NCBI GenBank assembly: GCA_934272785.1
Contig: CAKQSE010000009.1
Span: 1-44,432, forward strand
Source: an uncultured Alphaproteobacteria bacterium
Lineage (GTDB): Bacteria; Pseudomonadota; Alphaproteobacteria; Rs-D84
Direction: 5' to 3'
DNA: 44,432 nucleotides
Shown in pieces: positions 16,224 through 23,810 of this stretch. The translations under genes were made by a program, and so were the position numbers. The notes below the pieces were generated by a model. The model saw nothing but the letters and a program-made list of their open reading frames with translations, was not told the DNA's origin and made no database searches. The stretch's first letter is position 1. Every line of letters begins with the position of its first letter.

Positions 16224-17436
16224 CACACCAAATAATGAAACAAATCCGGCAAAGTCACCTGCGCGTCCGTCATTTGTGCGGCGTGCGTTGCGCTGGCTGT
16301 GGCGTAAAAAATGGTGGGTTTTAACACTGGTTATAATTTTAGTCTGTGTGTTTTGGATGTTTGGCGGGTCCAATACAAAACAAGAACCGCTGGCATCTAT
16401 GCCTATAAATCGTGGTGATATGCGCCAGGTTGTAACTGCAACTGGTGAAATTATGCCGGTCAACACCGTCAACGTCGGGTCCCAGGTATCCGGCACAATT
16501 GAAAAATTATATGTTGATTATAATTCCAAGGTTAAAAAGGGCGACGTCCTGTTGGAAATAGAACCGTCTGTATTACAGGCGTCCGTGGACGAGGCCAAGG
16601 CTTCCTTGGTCAGTGCGATATCACAACGCAACTATGCAAAAAGTGAATACCAACGTAACAAGACACTGTATAGCGAAGGATTTATTTCCCGCGCGGAAAT
16701 GGAACAATCCCAGACCACATACGAACAGGCCGAACAGTCGGTCAACCGTATGCAATCGCAATATGATCGTGCGGTTACAAACCTGGGGTATGCGACAATT
16801 ACATCGCCGGTTGACGGGACCGTCATCTCGCGCGAGGTGGACGTTGGTCAAACCGTTGCAGCATCGTTCCAGACGCCTGATTTGTTCAAGATTGCCGAAG
16901 ACCTGTCCCAGATGCAGATTGAAACATCTGTATCCGAGGCAGATATTGGCGTCATCAAAGAGGGCCAAGCTGTAACATTTACCGTTGATGCGTATCCAGA
17001 CCAAACATTTGACGGTGTTGTGCGCCAGATTCGTCTGTCACCGACGACAACATCAAACGTTGTTGTTTATACCGTTGTGATTGACGTTGATAATTCTGAT
17101 CTGCGCCTGATGCCGGGCATGACCGCATTTGTGACGATTGTCGTATCTGAAAAGAAAGACGTTTGGTCGGTCCAGAACGCGGCGTTGGTTTTGCGTAAAT
17201 TTGATGGCATTGTTGATGACGCGGGTGACGCGACACCAAATGACCACCTGGCGATTTTACGTAATAACACCGTATTGTTGGTCCCATATACCAAGGGGCT
17301 GGTGACGGCAACCGAAACAGAAATTATTTCTGATCAAATCCAGGTTGGTGACCGCGTTGTTATCGGACGCACCGGACAAAAAACGGCAAACACATCAAAT
17401 AATATGCGTGGTGGTCCCGGCGGTGGTCCAATGTAG
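16201..17436 (+). CDS. macA: Periplasmic adaptor subunit of an ABC/RND efflux pump (MacA-like)
   Basis: Membrane-fusion protein linking the inner-membrane transporter to TolC. A basic cytoplasmic stretch (residues 1-37) is followed by one transmembrane helix (about 39-56, WVLTLVIILVCVFWMFGG). Next come the biotinyl-lipoyl half-motif NTVNVGSQVSGTIEKLYVDYNSKVKKGDVLLEIEP, a helical hairpin (EQSQTTYEQAEQSVNRMQSQYDRA), the second lipoyl half TITSPVDGTVISREVDVGQTVAA, and beta-barrel segments (AVTFTVDAYPDQTFDGVVRQI). 411 residues. The neighbours TolC, ABC ATPase and MacB-type permease support the MacA assignment. Confidence 0.88.
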   Translation: MKQRKKNNTPNNETNPAKSPARPSFVRRALRWLWRKKWWVLTLVIILVCVFWMFGGSNTKQEPLASMPINRGDMRQVVTATGEIMPVNTVNVGSQVSGTIEKLYVDYNSKVKKGDVLLEIEPSVLQASVDEAKASLVSAISQRNYAKSEYQRNKTLYSEGFISRAEMEQSQTTYEQAEQSVNRMQSQYDRAVTNLGYATITSPVDGTVISREVDVGQTVAASFQTPDLFKIAEDLSQMQIETSVSEADIGVIKEGQAVTFTVDAYPDQTFDGVVRQIRLSPTTTSNVVVYTVVIDVDNSDLRLMPGMTAFVTIVVSEKKDVWSVQNAALVLRKFDGIVDDAGDATPNDHLAILRNNTVLLVPYTKGLVTATETEIISDQIQVGDRVVIGRTGQKTANTSNNMRGGPGGGPM

Positions 17437-17445
17437 GGATAAAAA

Positions 17446-17469
17446 ACGCACGCCTGGCGTGCGTTTTTT
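17446..17469 (+). terminator. Terminator after the MacA-like gene
   Basis: ACGCACGC-CTG-GCGTGCGT followed by TTTTT, 10 nt after the stop. It separates tolC-macA from the ABC transporter genes. Confidence 0.85.
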
Positions 17470-17470
17470 A

Positions 17471-17499
17471 TTATAAATTATCATTTTTGCGTGTATAAT
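17471..17499 (+). promoter_or_regulatory. Promoter of the MacB-like ATPase/permease genes
   Basis: Perfect -10 TATAAT (17494-17499); a weak -35 TTATAA lies 17 nt upstream. The 15-mer TGTATAATATTCAGC (17492-17506) recurs inside repeat R6 at 36729-36743. Confidence 0.5.
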
Positions 17500-17520
17500 A
17501 TTCAGCGCGAGGGAACACGT

Positions 17521-18252
17521 ATGAGAAAATCACAAAAATCATCAGATATTATTATTTCCATGCAGGATATTTGTAAAAGTTTCCCGGTGGAATTGGGTGG
17601 CGTGCAACAGGTCTTGTTTGATATAAATTTTGACGTGCATGCGCACGAATTTGTCGCAATTATGGGACCGTCAGGGTCTGGAAAATCCACGTGTATGAAT
17701 ATTATCGGTGCGCTGGATACACCAACGTCGGGCATATATGAACTCTATGGGCGCGATATCACAAATATGACTGCCGATGAATTGGCGGTTGTGCGTAACG
17801 AATACATCGGATTTGTATTCCAACAGTTTAATTTGCTGTCAAAGCGCAGCGTTCTGGACAACGTGATGTTGCCACTGATGTATCGCGGCCTGCCCATGGC
17901 GGAACGTATGCGTCGCGCGCGGGAAATGTTGCACCGCGTTGGACTGGAAAAATTTGAATCGTATTTGCCGACACAATTGTCTGGCGGTATGAAACAGCGT
18001 GTTGCGATTGCGCGCGCACTGGCAGGTGACCCGAAATTGATTCTGGCGGACGAACCGACCGGCGCATTGGACAGTAAAATGGGAAATGAAATCCTGAAAT
18101 TCTTCAAGGAATTGAATCAAGACCTGGGGATTACAATCGTTATGATTACGCACGAATTTGACATTGCAAAATATGCCGACCGTCTGATTCACATCCGCGA
18201 TGGGCGCATAAATTACGACGGCAAAATGCCCAAGACTGATGACAAGTTGTAA
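17521..18252 (+). CDS. ABC transporter ATP-binding protein (MacB/LolD type)
   Basis: Cytoplasmic ATPase of a mechanotransmission ABC exporter. Walker A GPSGSGKS is at residues 49-56, the Q-loop in FVFQQFNLL, signature LSGGMKQ at 153-159, Walker B LILADEP at 173-179 with the following TGALD, and the H-loop in VMITHEFDIAKYAD. 243 residues. The start at ATG 17521 is set by GAGGG 7 nt upstream; an upstream in-frame ATG overlaps the -10 box and is rejected. The permease follows 14 nt downstream. In MacB proper these two parts are one polypeptide; here they are separate genes. Confidence 0.93.
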   Translation: MRKSQKSSDIIISMQDICKSFPVELGGVQQVLFDINFDVHAHEFVAIMGPSGSGKSTCMNIIGALDTPTSGIYELYGRDITNMTADELAVVRNEYIGFVFQQFNLLSKRSVLDNVMLPLMYRGLPMAERMRRAREMLHRVGLEKFESYLPTQLSGGMKQRVAIARALAGDPKLILADEPTGALDSKMGNEILKFFKELNQDLGITIVMITHEFDIAKYADRLIHIRDGRINYDGKMPKTDDKL

Positions 18253-18266
18253 TGGGGGGATAAAAA

Positions 18267-19484
18267 ATGACATTTAACGATATTTTCAAAGAATCCTGGC
18301 TGTCAATCAGTGGAAATAAAATTCGCTCGTTCTTGACGGTGCTGGGCATTGTTATTGGTGTTATGGCGGTGGTGATTATGGTCGCCGTTGGCGAAACTGT
18401 CCAGAAACAAATTACGGATCAATTTTCGTCACTGGGGACCGGCACAGTTGTAATTCGTGCCGGCGCCGCCCAGACTGGTGGCGTTCGCAGCGGTAACCGT
18501 CAAACATTGACAACGGATGATGCGGAATTTATTGCAAAAATACCATACGTTGCCGCGGTCAGTCCTGTTCAAATGGCGGGGGCCCAGGTTGTGTATGGTA
18601 ATAAAAACTGGTCAACATCAATGGTTGGTTCATACCCGGATTATTTAACTGTTCAAAATACAGAAATTGACAAGGGGGCGTTTTTTGATGATGCCGCAGT
18701 GCGTAACGCATCTACATATGCCGTAATCGGTCCCACAACGGCCGAAGAATTGGGCCTGCCAGATAATCCGATTGGGTCGGTAATTCGCGTCCAGAACACA
18801 CCATTTGTAGTCATTGGTGTAACCAAGGCCAAGGGCGATTCCGCCATGGGCAGCCAGGATGATTTGGTAATAATTCCAATTACAACACTGAAAAAGCGTC
18901 TGTCGGGCAGTCGTTTTCCGAATTCGGTCCAAATGATCACCCTGAAATTATATGCTGATGCTGATAATAATCTGGCCATAGAACAAATTTCTGCCCTGTT
19001 GCGCAGTCGCCATAAATTAAAGGATTCTGATGCCGACGATTTCCAGATTATGGACATGAAACAGGTCATGGAAACCATGAATACGGTGACGGGATACATG
19101 AAAATGCTGTTGATTGCGATTGCGGCGGTGTCGCTGTTGGTTGGCGCAATTGGCATTATGAATATGATGTTGGTGTCGGTCGCCGAACGCACGCGTGAAA
19201 TCGGTATTCGCAAGGCCATCGGTGCGCGCGAACGCCAAATTATTATTCAGTTTTTGTCCGAATCGATTTTAATTTCATTTATGGGGTCGATGGCGGGGTT
19301 GTTGTTGGGGGTCGGCCTGTCCCAGGGCGTCGGGCGTCTGTGGATGGGGTATAATGTGCCCTTCTCGGTCTGGCCGGTGATTTTGTCTGTATCGGTCGCG
19401 GTAATTGTTGGGTTGGCGTCGGGCGTTGTGCCGGCGTTAAAGGCCGCAAAACTGAACCCAATTGACAGCCTGCGATATGAATAA
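18267..19484 (+). CDS. ABC transporter permease, MacB/FtsX type
   Basis: Inner-membrane permease of the exporter. The N-terminal transmembrane helix in RSFLTVLGIVIGVMAVVIMVAVGETV is preceded by the amphipathic FNDIFKESWLSISGNKIRS. A large periplasmic domain (MacB_PCD) spans about residues 50-270. The C-terminus holds three more helices: MLLIAIAAVSLLVGAIGIMNMMLVSVAERTREIGIRKAIGA (FtsX signature), LISFMGSMAGLLLGVGLS, and PVILSVSVAVIVGLASGVVPALKAAKLNPIDSLRYE. 405 residues. With the ATPase, the MacA-like adaptor and TolC this forms a whole MacAB-TolC-like pump. Confidence 0.92.
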   Translation: MTFNDIFKESWLSISGNKIRSFLTVLGIVIGVMAVVIMVAVGETVQKQITDQFSSLGTGTVVIRAGAAQTGGVRSGNRQTLTTDDAEFIAKIPYVAAVSPVQMAGAQVVYGNKNWSTSMVGSYPDYLTVQNTEIDKGAFFDDAAVRNASTYAVIGPTTAEELGLPDNPIGSVIRVQNTPFVVIGVTKAKGDSAMGSQDDLVIIPITTLKKRLSGSRFPNSVQMITLKLYADADNNLAIEQISALLRSRHKLKDSDADDFQIMDMKQVMETMNTVTGYMKMLLIAIAAVSLLVGAIGIMNMMLVSVAERTREIGIRKAIGARERQIIIQFLSESILISFMGSMAGLLLGVGLSQGVGRLWMGYNVPFSVWPVILSVSVAVIVGLASGVVPALKAAKLNPIDSLRYE

Positions 19485-19486
19485 AA

Positions 19487-19509
19487 ATGCCCCATCCGGG
19501 GCATTTTTG
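19487..19509 (+). terminator. Terminator after the permease gene
   Basis: ATGCCCC-ATCC-GGGGCAT followed by TTTTG, starting 2 nt after the stop; R4 begins immediately beyond it. Confidence 0.85.
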
Positions 19510-19511
19510 TT

Positions 19512-19697
19512 AGAGAGCAAAGCGCAGAGAGCAGAGAGCAATGTTTGTGCTCGCGCCGCTCGCAACATTTATATTACCTGGATTCTGGGGACCCACAAAA
19601 TTTGACAATTTTGCGGGTCCCCAGAATCCAGGTTATTGGAATCGTCCGCCATCGGCGGACACTTTCATTGCTCTCTGCTCTCTGCGCTTTGCTCTCT
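19512..19697. repeat. Modular inverted-repeat element R4 (type A core, perfect 32-bp ends)
   Basis: 186-bp element with perfect 32-bp terminal inverted repeats (19512-19543 and 19666-19697), beginning AGAGAGCAAAGCGCAGAGAG. The core 19577-19632 is a 56-bp near-perfect palindrome starting CCTGGATTCTGGGGACCC, with 26-bp arms, one mismatch and a 4-nt centre. A hairpin GTCCGCC-ATC-GGCGGAC lies toward the right end. It sits between the converging permease and infC terminators. No target-site duplication is apparent. Confidence 0.9.
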
Positions 19698-19701
19698 CTA
19701 T

Positions 19702-19725
19702 AAAAAAAACGCGCCTGGGGCGCGT
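19702..19725 (-). terminator. infC terminator
   Basis: On the minus strand ACGCGCC-CCA-GGCGCGT is followed by seven T, 4 nt beyond the infC stop. Confidence 0.8.
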
Positions 19726-19728
19726 TCT

Positions 19729-20283
19729 TTATTTCTTGCCGGCTGGGGCAACAATAATTGATTTTGTGCGTTCGTCCGGCTTTGACTTGGATTCCAAAAC
19801 ACCTGCATCGCCAATCAATTCCATAATACGGGCAAACAATTCCGGCACTGCGTCCTTGCCACGTGCCAAAACCTTTTTAGAACCACGCGTCATAACGGCG
19901 ATTTTAACCTTGTTCCCCTGGCCCAGGAATTCAAATACCTTTTTCATTTTGATGTTCAGGTCGTTTTCTTCGATAAACGGCTTGACCCAAACTTCCTTCA
20001 TTTCGGTGGTCTTTTGATTCTTTTTCGCTTCGGACGCGCGCTTTTTCTGTTCATACTTGAATTTGCCATAGTCCATAATTTTGACGATTGGCACCGCGCC
20101 ATTGGCGTTGATTTCAACCAAATCCAGTCCGTCATCCATTGCCATCTGTAATGCATTAGATGTCGGCATAATTCCCAGATTCTGGCCATTATTGCTGATT
20201 ACCTGGACGGTTTTTGCGAAAATCCGATTGTTCATGCGCGGGCCCATATCCCGGCGATTATCACGGTTAAATGTTGGTCTAAT
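19729..20283 (-). CDS. infC: Translation initiation factor IF-3, AUU start
   Basis: Binds the 30S subunit, prevents premature 50S joining and proofreads the start codon. Core sequences: NNRIFAKTVQVI, GLDLVEINANGAVPIVKIMDYGKFKYEQKK, KEVWVKPFIEENDLNIKMKKVFEFLGQGNKVKIAVMTRG. The first ATG in frame (20247) has no ribosome site and would clip the N-terminus. Twelve codons upstream, ATT at 20283-20281 follows AAAAGGAG with 6-nt spacing and begins I(M)RPTFNRDNRRDMGPRMNNRI. AUU starts are known for infC in many bacteria and underlie IF-3 autoregulation. 184 residues from ATT. rpmI and rplT do not follow. Confidence 0.93.
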   Translation of the reverse strand: MRPTFNRDNRRDMGPRMNNRIFAKTVQVISNNGQNLGIMPTSNALQMAMDDGLDLVEINANGAVPIVKIMDYGKFKYEQKKRASEAKKNQKTTEMKEVWVKPFIEENDLNIKMKKVFEFLGQGNKVKIAVMTRGSKKVLARGKDAVPELFARIMELIGDAGVLESKSKPDERTKSIIVAPAGKK

Positions 20284-20319
20284 TGTATGCTCCTTTTATA
20301 CTTATGCGGAAATTATTTA

Positions 20320-21132
20320 CTATTTATCGGGACTTTTCAACAAATTTTGAATTTTTTGTAATGCGTCCCATGCGTCACGCTTTGCCGTTGGTTTTAACAA
20401 CAGGTAATTTGGGTGGAATATTGGCACGCATTTTATGCCCAGTGTGCCGTCGCATATCGCGCCGTGATCACGGGGCAGTGTTGCGCCCGCAATGTCTGTT
20501 GCCGCCAGTGTCCCCAGTGTTAAAACCAGGCGTGGCGATAAAAATTCCAATGCGCGCGCCACAAATGGCCGGCTCAGTGCCAATTCGTCTCCTGTTGGGG
20601 TGCGGCCGCCCGGTGTGCGCCAGAATAAAATCGGCACGATTGACACATTGTCGCGTGTCATACCGATTGCGCCAATCATTTTATCCAATAATTCGCCCGC
20701 TGCGCCCGACAAAATGCGCCCGGACGCATCGTCGTCGGCACTGGGGATATCGGTCACGATAACCAGGCCATTTGGCTGCGCCGCCACATGGGGCAGCACG
20801 ACGTTCGTCGCCGCTGCGCGCAATGGGTGCCCAAATTCAGAAATCATACGTAACAACGCATCAATGTCGCCGGGACGCGCCGCCATCGCGCGCGCGGTAT
20901 CCGCCGACACTGCGGCCGTTGGTGCAATTGGTGGCACAACCGCCGTGGGCGTGCGCAGTGCAGAAATGGATTCTGGGACGTCGGTCACGGGTGCGTTATC
21001 GGCTGGTGCATTATCGCCCGCCGCGCGCGCCGCCGCGGCCACCGCCGCACGTTGCGACATGGCAAACGGAACGTCTGTCAATTCCCAACGAACACCCGCC
21101 AAGGCAAGATCTTGCAATTCATTGCAATGCAT
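20320..21132 (-). CDS. Degenerate family-4 uracil-DNA glycosylase-like protein
   Basis: The C-terminal two-thirds matches the iron-sulfur uracil-DNA glycosylase family: GAAGELLDKMIGAIGMTRDNVSIVPILFWRTPGGRTPTGDELALSRPF, then PRLVLTLGTLAATDIAG, and the second active-site motif in FHPNYLLLKPTAKRDAW. The first active-site motif, normally GEAPG, reads TDIPS here. The cysteines that normally ligate the 4Fe-4S cluster are missing (GHPLRAAATN where relatives have C-P-L), and none occur in the WRTPGG region. The N-terminal ~80 residues are Ala/Pro-rich linker. 270 residues; the infC start is 36 nt downstream on the same strand. The protein may be inactive or re-purposed. Confidence 0.75.
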   Translation of the reverse strand: MHCNELQDLALAGVRWELTDVPFAMSQRAAVAAAARAAGDNAPADNAPVTDVPESISALRTPTAVVPPIAPTAAVSADTARAMAARPGDIDALLRMISEFGHPLRAAATNVVLPHVAAQPNGLVIVTDIPSADDDASGRILSGAAGELLDKMIGAIGMTRDNVSIVPILFWRTPGGRTPTGDELALSRPFVARALEFLSPRLVLTLGTLAATDIAGATLPRDHGAICDGTLGIKCVPIFHPNYLLLKPTAKRDAWDALQKIQNLLKSPDK

Positions 21133-21210
21133 TTTTTAATTTTCCTTGATTTTTCAAACATTTCATTATAGACTATACCACGAGCAACAGAAACTCAAGG
21201 GAGTATTTTC

Positions 21211-21627
21211 ATGAAAATTAAAAACTTTGCTATGTTGGCTGGTGTTGCTGGTTTGTTGGCCGCTTGCGGTGGTTCCAGCATCGTTGAACCTGCTGACTTG
21301 AACGATCAACGCGTATTCTTTGCGTTCAATTCTTCGGAAATTTCTGACGAAGCGCGCGACAACCTGTTGGGCCAGTCATTGTATATGAAGAACCACGCAG
21401 ACACCAAGGTCCAGATTGCTGGTAACTGCGACGAACGTGGTTCTACCGAATACAACTTGGCATTGGGTGCACGTCGTGCGAACGCTGCCAAAGATGTTTT
21501 GGTCAAAGACGGTATTGATGCCAAACGTATCTCGACCATTTCTTATGGTAAAGAACGCCCATTGGTTCAGGGAACAGGCGAACAGGTTTGGAAATTCAAC
21601 CGTAACGCAACAACAACTGTTAAATAA
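21211..21627 (+). CDS. pal: Peptidoglycan-associated lipoprotein Pal
   Basis: Outer-membrane lipoprotein of the Tol-Pal system that binds peptidoglycan. Signal peptide and lipobox LLAAC with Cys19 (MKIKNFAMLAGVAGLLAAC). The OmpA-like domain contains VFFAFNSSEISDEA, NCDERGSTEYNLALGARRANAAKDVL, and RISTISYGKERPLV. At 138 residues it is somewhat short, and the usual NRRAV ending is altered (KFNRNATTTVK). Ribosome site AAGGGAG precedes the ATG by about 8 nt. tolB, its usual neighbour, is not here. It ends at a strong terminator. Confidence 0.93.
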   Translation: MKIKNFAMLAGVAGLLAACGGSSIVEPADLNDQRVFFAFNSSEISDEARDNLLGQSLYMKNHADTKVQIAGNCDERGSTEYNLALGARRANAAKDVLVKDGIDAKRISTISYGKERPLVQGTGEQVWKFNRNATTTVK

Positions 21628-21645
21628 TAGTGTTGTAAAAAATAT

Positions 21646-21675
21646 AAAAAACACCGGCAAATGCCGGTGTTTTTT
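21646..21675 (+). terminator. pal terminator (bidirectional form)
   Basis: ACACCGGC-AAAT-GCCGGTGT with A-tract before and T-tract after. Nearly the same hairpin is used at 8827-8844 and 27877-27896. Confidence 0.85.
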
Positions 21676-21679
21676 ATAT

Positions 21680-21957
21680 AGAGAGCAATGCGCAGAGAGC
21701 AGAGAGCAATGAAGTGCGCCAGAGGCGCACTTGTTTTCTACCGTTGCGGACTAAGTTCCCCTCTGGCCAGAGGGGTGGCGCAACGCGCCGGGGTGTCGGT
21801 TCCCTATGGATTGCCGCGCTGCGCAGGATGCGGCAAGGGCGCAGTCCGCAGGCGACACACGAATAGTTCTCTATTCCAAAACTAAATCACTTTATCACTC
21901 TGTCACTTACTCACTTTTCATTGCTCTCTGCTCATTGCTCTCTGCGCATTGCTCTCT
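21680..21957. repeat. Modular inverted-repeat element R5 (type B core)
   Basis: 278 bp between converging pal and parB, filling the gene-free stretch 21628-21984. The left terminal repeat (21680-21711) is AGAGAGCAATGCGCAGAGAG plus CAGAGAGCAATG. The right repeat (21919-21957) has one extra unit. Next to the left end is the hairpin AAGTGCGCC-AGA-GGCGCACTT. The core 21753-21798 shares the AAGTTCCCCTCTGG and GCCGGGGTGTCG module with R3. Before the right end, 8-bp units TAAATCAC, TTTATCAC, TCTGTCAC, TTACTCAC (21883-21914) match those in R6. Confidence 0.85.
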
Positions 21958-21960
21958 AAT

Positions 21961-21981
21961 AAAAATGCGCCACTGGCGCAT
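21961..21981 (-). terminator. parAB terminator
   Basis: ATGCGCC-ACT-GGCGCAT (21965-21981); on the minus strand it is followed by TTTTATTAG, a few nt after the parB stop. Confidence 0.8.
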
Positions 21982-21984
21982 TTA

Positions 21985-22869
21985 TTATTTTGTCAGTTTT
22001 TCAACCAATTCGTTCATTTGAATGCGGGTGGCAAACGTCAGAACAAACTGCCCTGCCCCGCCACGGCGTTCTTGCAATTTTACCGGCACGCCCAGGGCCG
22101 CATGGATGCGCGATTCGATATCACGACGCGTGGCGTCATCAATTGTCTTGTTGATGTATGCGCGCCCATTGCTGCGGCGTGTGCCCTGCTTTACACGTTG
22201 GGCGGTTTCGGCAACCGACAGACCGTGCGCAACGATTTCATTTGCTAATTCCGCGGGATTGTCAGAAACCGCGATTGTGCGTGCATGTGATGCGGAAATT
22301 GCACCGGAACGCACCTTGTCCTTGACGCTTTCCGGCAGGTCACCCAGACGCAGGCTGTTACGAATATAACTGGCCGATTTACTGATCAGGCGCGCCACAT
22401 CGTCCAACGAATATTCGCATTTATCCATCAGGTTTTGGTATGCAATGGCCTCTTCTATGGGATTCAGGTTTTCGCGTTGGACATTTTCAATCAGGGCGGT
22501 TTCCATCGCATCATTATCGGTCATTTTCTTTATCAACGCCGGAATTTCGGCCAGCCCCGCCATTTTGCTGGCGCGATAGCGACGTTCGCCCGCGACAATT
22601 TCATACATATACGGTCGACCTGTCACCGCGCGCAGGATTATCGGACTCAACACACCCTTTTCTTTTATTGATGCCGCCAGGTCCGCCAGGTCGGCCTCGT
22701 TAAAGGTTTTGCGGGGCTGGTCCGGATTCGCGCCAATTTGAATCAGCGGAATATGCTTTACAATAACACGCCCGTCGGCACCGGTCAAAACCGATATATT
22801 TGGGACATTTGTTCCCATTTCACTTTGCAAATCGGCCAAGCCGCGTCCCAGTCCGAATTTAGTTGCCAT
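21985..22869 (-). CDS. parB: Chromosome-partitioning protein ParB
   Basis: CTP-dependent DNA clamp that loads at parS and organises the origin region for ParA-driven segregation. The N-terminal KFGLGRGLADL motif, then VKHIPLIQIGANPDQPRKTF, the CTP-binding GERRYRAS, ENVQRENLNPIEEAIAYQ, and the helix-turn-helix YSLDDVARLISKSASYIRNSLRL. A C-terminal dimerisation segment ends VLTFATRIQMNELVEKLTK. 294 residues is standard. It overlaps parA by 11 nt. Two parS-like palindromes lie just beyond parA. Confidence 0.96.
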   Translation of the reverse strand: MATKFGLGRGLADLQSEMGTNVPNISVLTGADGRVIVKHIPLIQIGANPDQPRKTFNEADLADLAASIKEKGVLSPIILRAVTGRPYMYEIVAGERRYRASKMAGLAEIPALIKKMTDNDAMETALIENVQRENLNPIEEAIAYQNLMDKCEYSLDDVARLISKSASYIRNSLRLGDLPESVKDKVRSGAISASHARTIAVSDNPAELANEIVAHGLSVAETAQRVKQGTRRSNGRAYINKTIDDATRRDIESRIHAALGVPVKLQERRGGAGQFVLTFATRIQMNELVEKLTK

Positions 22870-23641
22870 TTTGTTCCCCTTCCAGTTTTTGAATTATTTC
22901 GGTCGCAACGCGCAGATATGCCTGGGCGCCAGGACAGTTGAAATCATAGAATAATGCCGGTTTGCCGAAACTGGGGGCCTCGGACATGCGGACATTGCGC
23001 GGGACAACCGTCTTGAATACCTGGTCGCCAAATGCGCGGCGAACATCGTCGTCAACGGCGCGCGTCACGCCATAGCGGCGATCATACATCGTCAGCAAGA
23101 ATCCCAATACGTCCAGTTTTGGATTCAATTTATCATGCACCGCGCGAATCGTCATCATCAGTTGTTGGACACCTTCCAGTGAATAAAACTCGCACTGCAT
23201 CGGGACAACAACATAATCAGCTGCGGTCAGTGCATTTATTGTTAAATAGCCCAGCGTTGGCGGACAATCCAGCAATACATAATCATAATAGTCGGCAATC
23301 GGGGCCAAGGCATCGCGCAGGCGAAATTCACGATTGTCTGCATCCAGCAAATCAATTTCTGCCCCGGCCAACGCCATACTGGACGGCATAATATGCAGAT
23401 TTTTCACCGCCGTTGATAAAATATTATCGGCGGCCAACGCCGTGCCCATTATAACACCGTATACACTTTCGGGGTGCGCGCTGCGCACAAAGCCCAGGCC
23501 CGTGCCGGCATTTCCCTGGGGGTCCAGGTCAATCAGCAACACGCGCTTGTCAATCGCGGCCAGTGACGCGCCAATGTTTATCGCGGTTGTGGTTTTACCC
23601 ACCCCGCCCTTTTGATTCGCAAATGCAATTACTGTTGTCAT
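22859..23641 (-). CDS. parA: Chromosome-partitioning ATPase ParA
   Basis: Deviant Walker-type ATPase that binds nucleoid DNA and moves ParB-parS complexes. Starts MTTVIAFANQKGGVGKTTTAIN, with the deviant Walker A KGGVGKTT at residues 11-18. Later LLIDLDPQGNAGTGLGF, YVLLDCPPTLGYLTINALTAADYVVVPMQCEFYSLEG and TMYDRRYGVTRAV. 260 residues. An in-frame ATG 15 codons earlier is rejected because the ParA N-terminus and AAGGA ribosome site fit the chosen start. In many alphaproteobacteria the order is mnmG-rsmG-parA-parB; here rsmG is separated by an inserted opposite-strand gene. Confidence 0.96.
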   Translation of the reverse strand: MTTVIAFANQKGGVGKTTTAINIGASLAAIDKRVLLIDLDPQGNAGTGLGFVRSAHPESVYGVIMGTALAADNILSTAVKNLHIMPSSMALAGAEIDLLDADNREFRLRDALAPIADYYDYVLLDCPPTLGYLTINALTAADYVVVPMQCEFYSLEGVQQLMMTIRAVHDKLNPKLDVLGFLLTMYDRRYGVTRAVDDDVRRAFGDQVFKTVVPRNVRMSEAPSFGKPALFYDFNCPGAQAYLRVATEIIQKLEGEQNGN

Positions 23642-23751
23642 CCTTCCTTGTCCATATTTTTTATAATCTAACCTTATAAAATACATCCGAATCGGTCAAG
23701 CCATTTATGTTTGTAAAAATAAAAAACGACTGTTATCAATATAATATATTT

Positions 23752-23767
23752 TATTTCATGTGAAATA
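23752..23767. promoter_or_regulatory. parS-like site 1
   Basis: TATTTCATGTGAAATA is a 16-bp palindrome with the architecture of canonical parS (TGTTTCACGTGAAACA). It differs at three of the 16 positions, keeping TTTCA and GTGAAA. It lies between divergent parA and the secreted-protein gene, 111 bp from the parA start. Confidence 0.7.
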
Positions 23768-23775
23768 ATAAATTA

Positions 23776-23803
23776 TTGACAAATAGTATTTTTAGTCTAT
23801 AAT
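23776..23803 (+). promoter_or_regulatory. Consensus promoter of the HEKEH protein gene (leaderless)
   Basis: -35 TTGACA (23776-23781) and -10 TATAAT (23798-23803), both perfect, with a 16-nt spacer. Only 7 nt separate the -10 from the ATG at 23811, so transcription should start at the ATG itself. No ribosome site is present. Confidence 0.75.
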
Positions 23804-23810
23804 CTAAGAC

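Noticed and set aside
23642..23810. Origin of replication in the AT-rich gap next to parAB
   Set aside because: No cluster of DnaA boxes is visible; the palindrome there fits parS instead.
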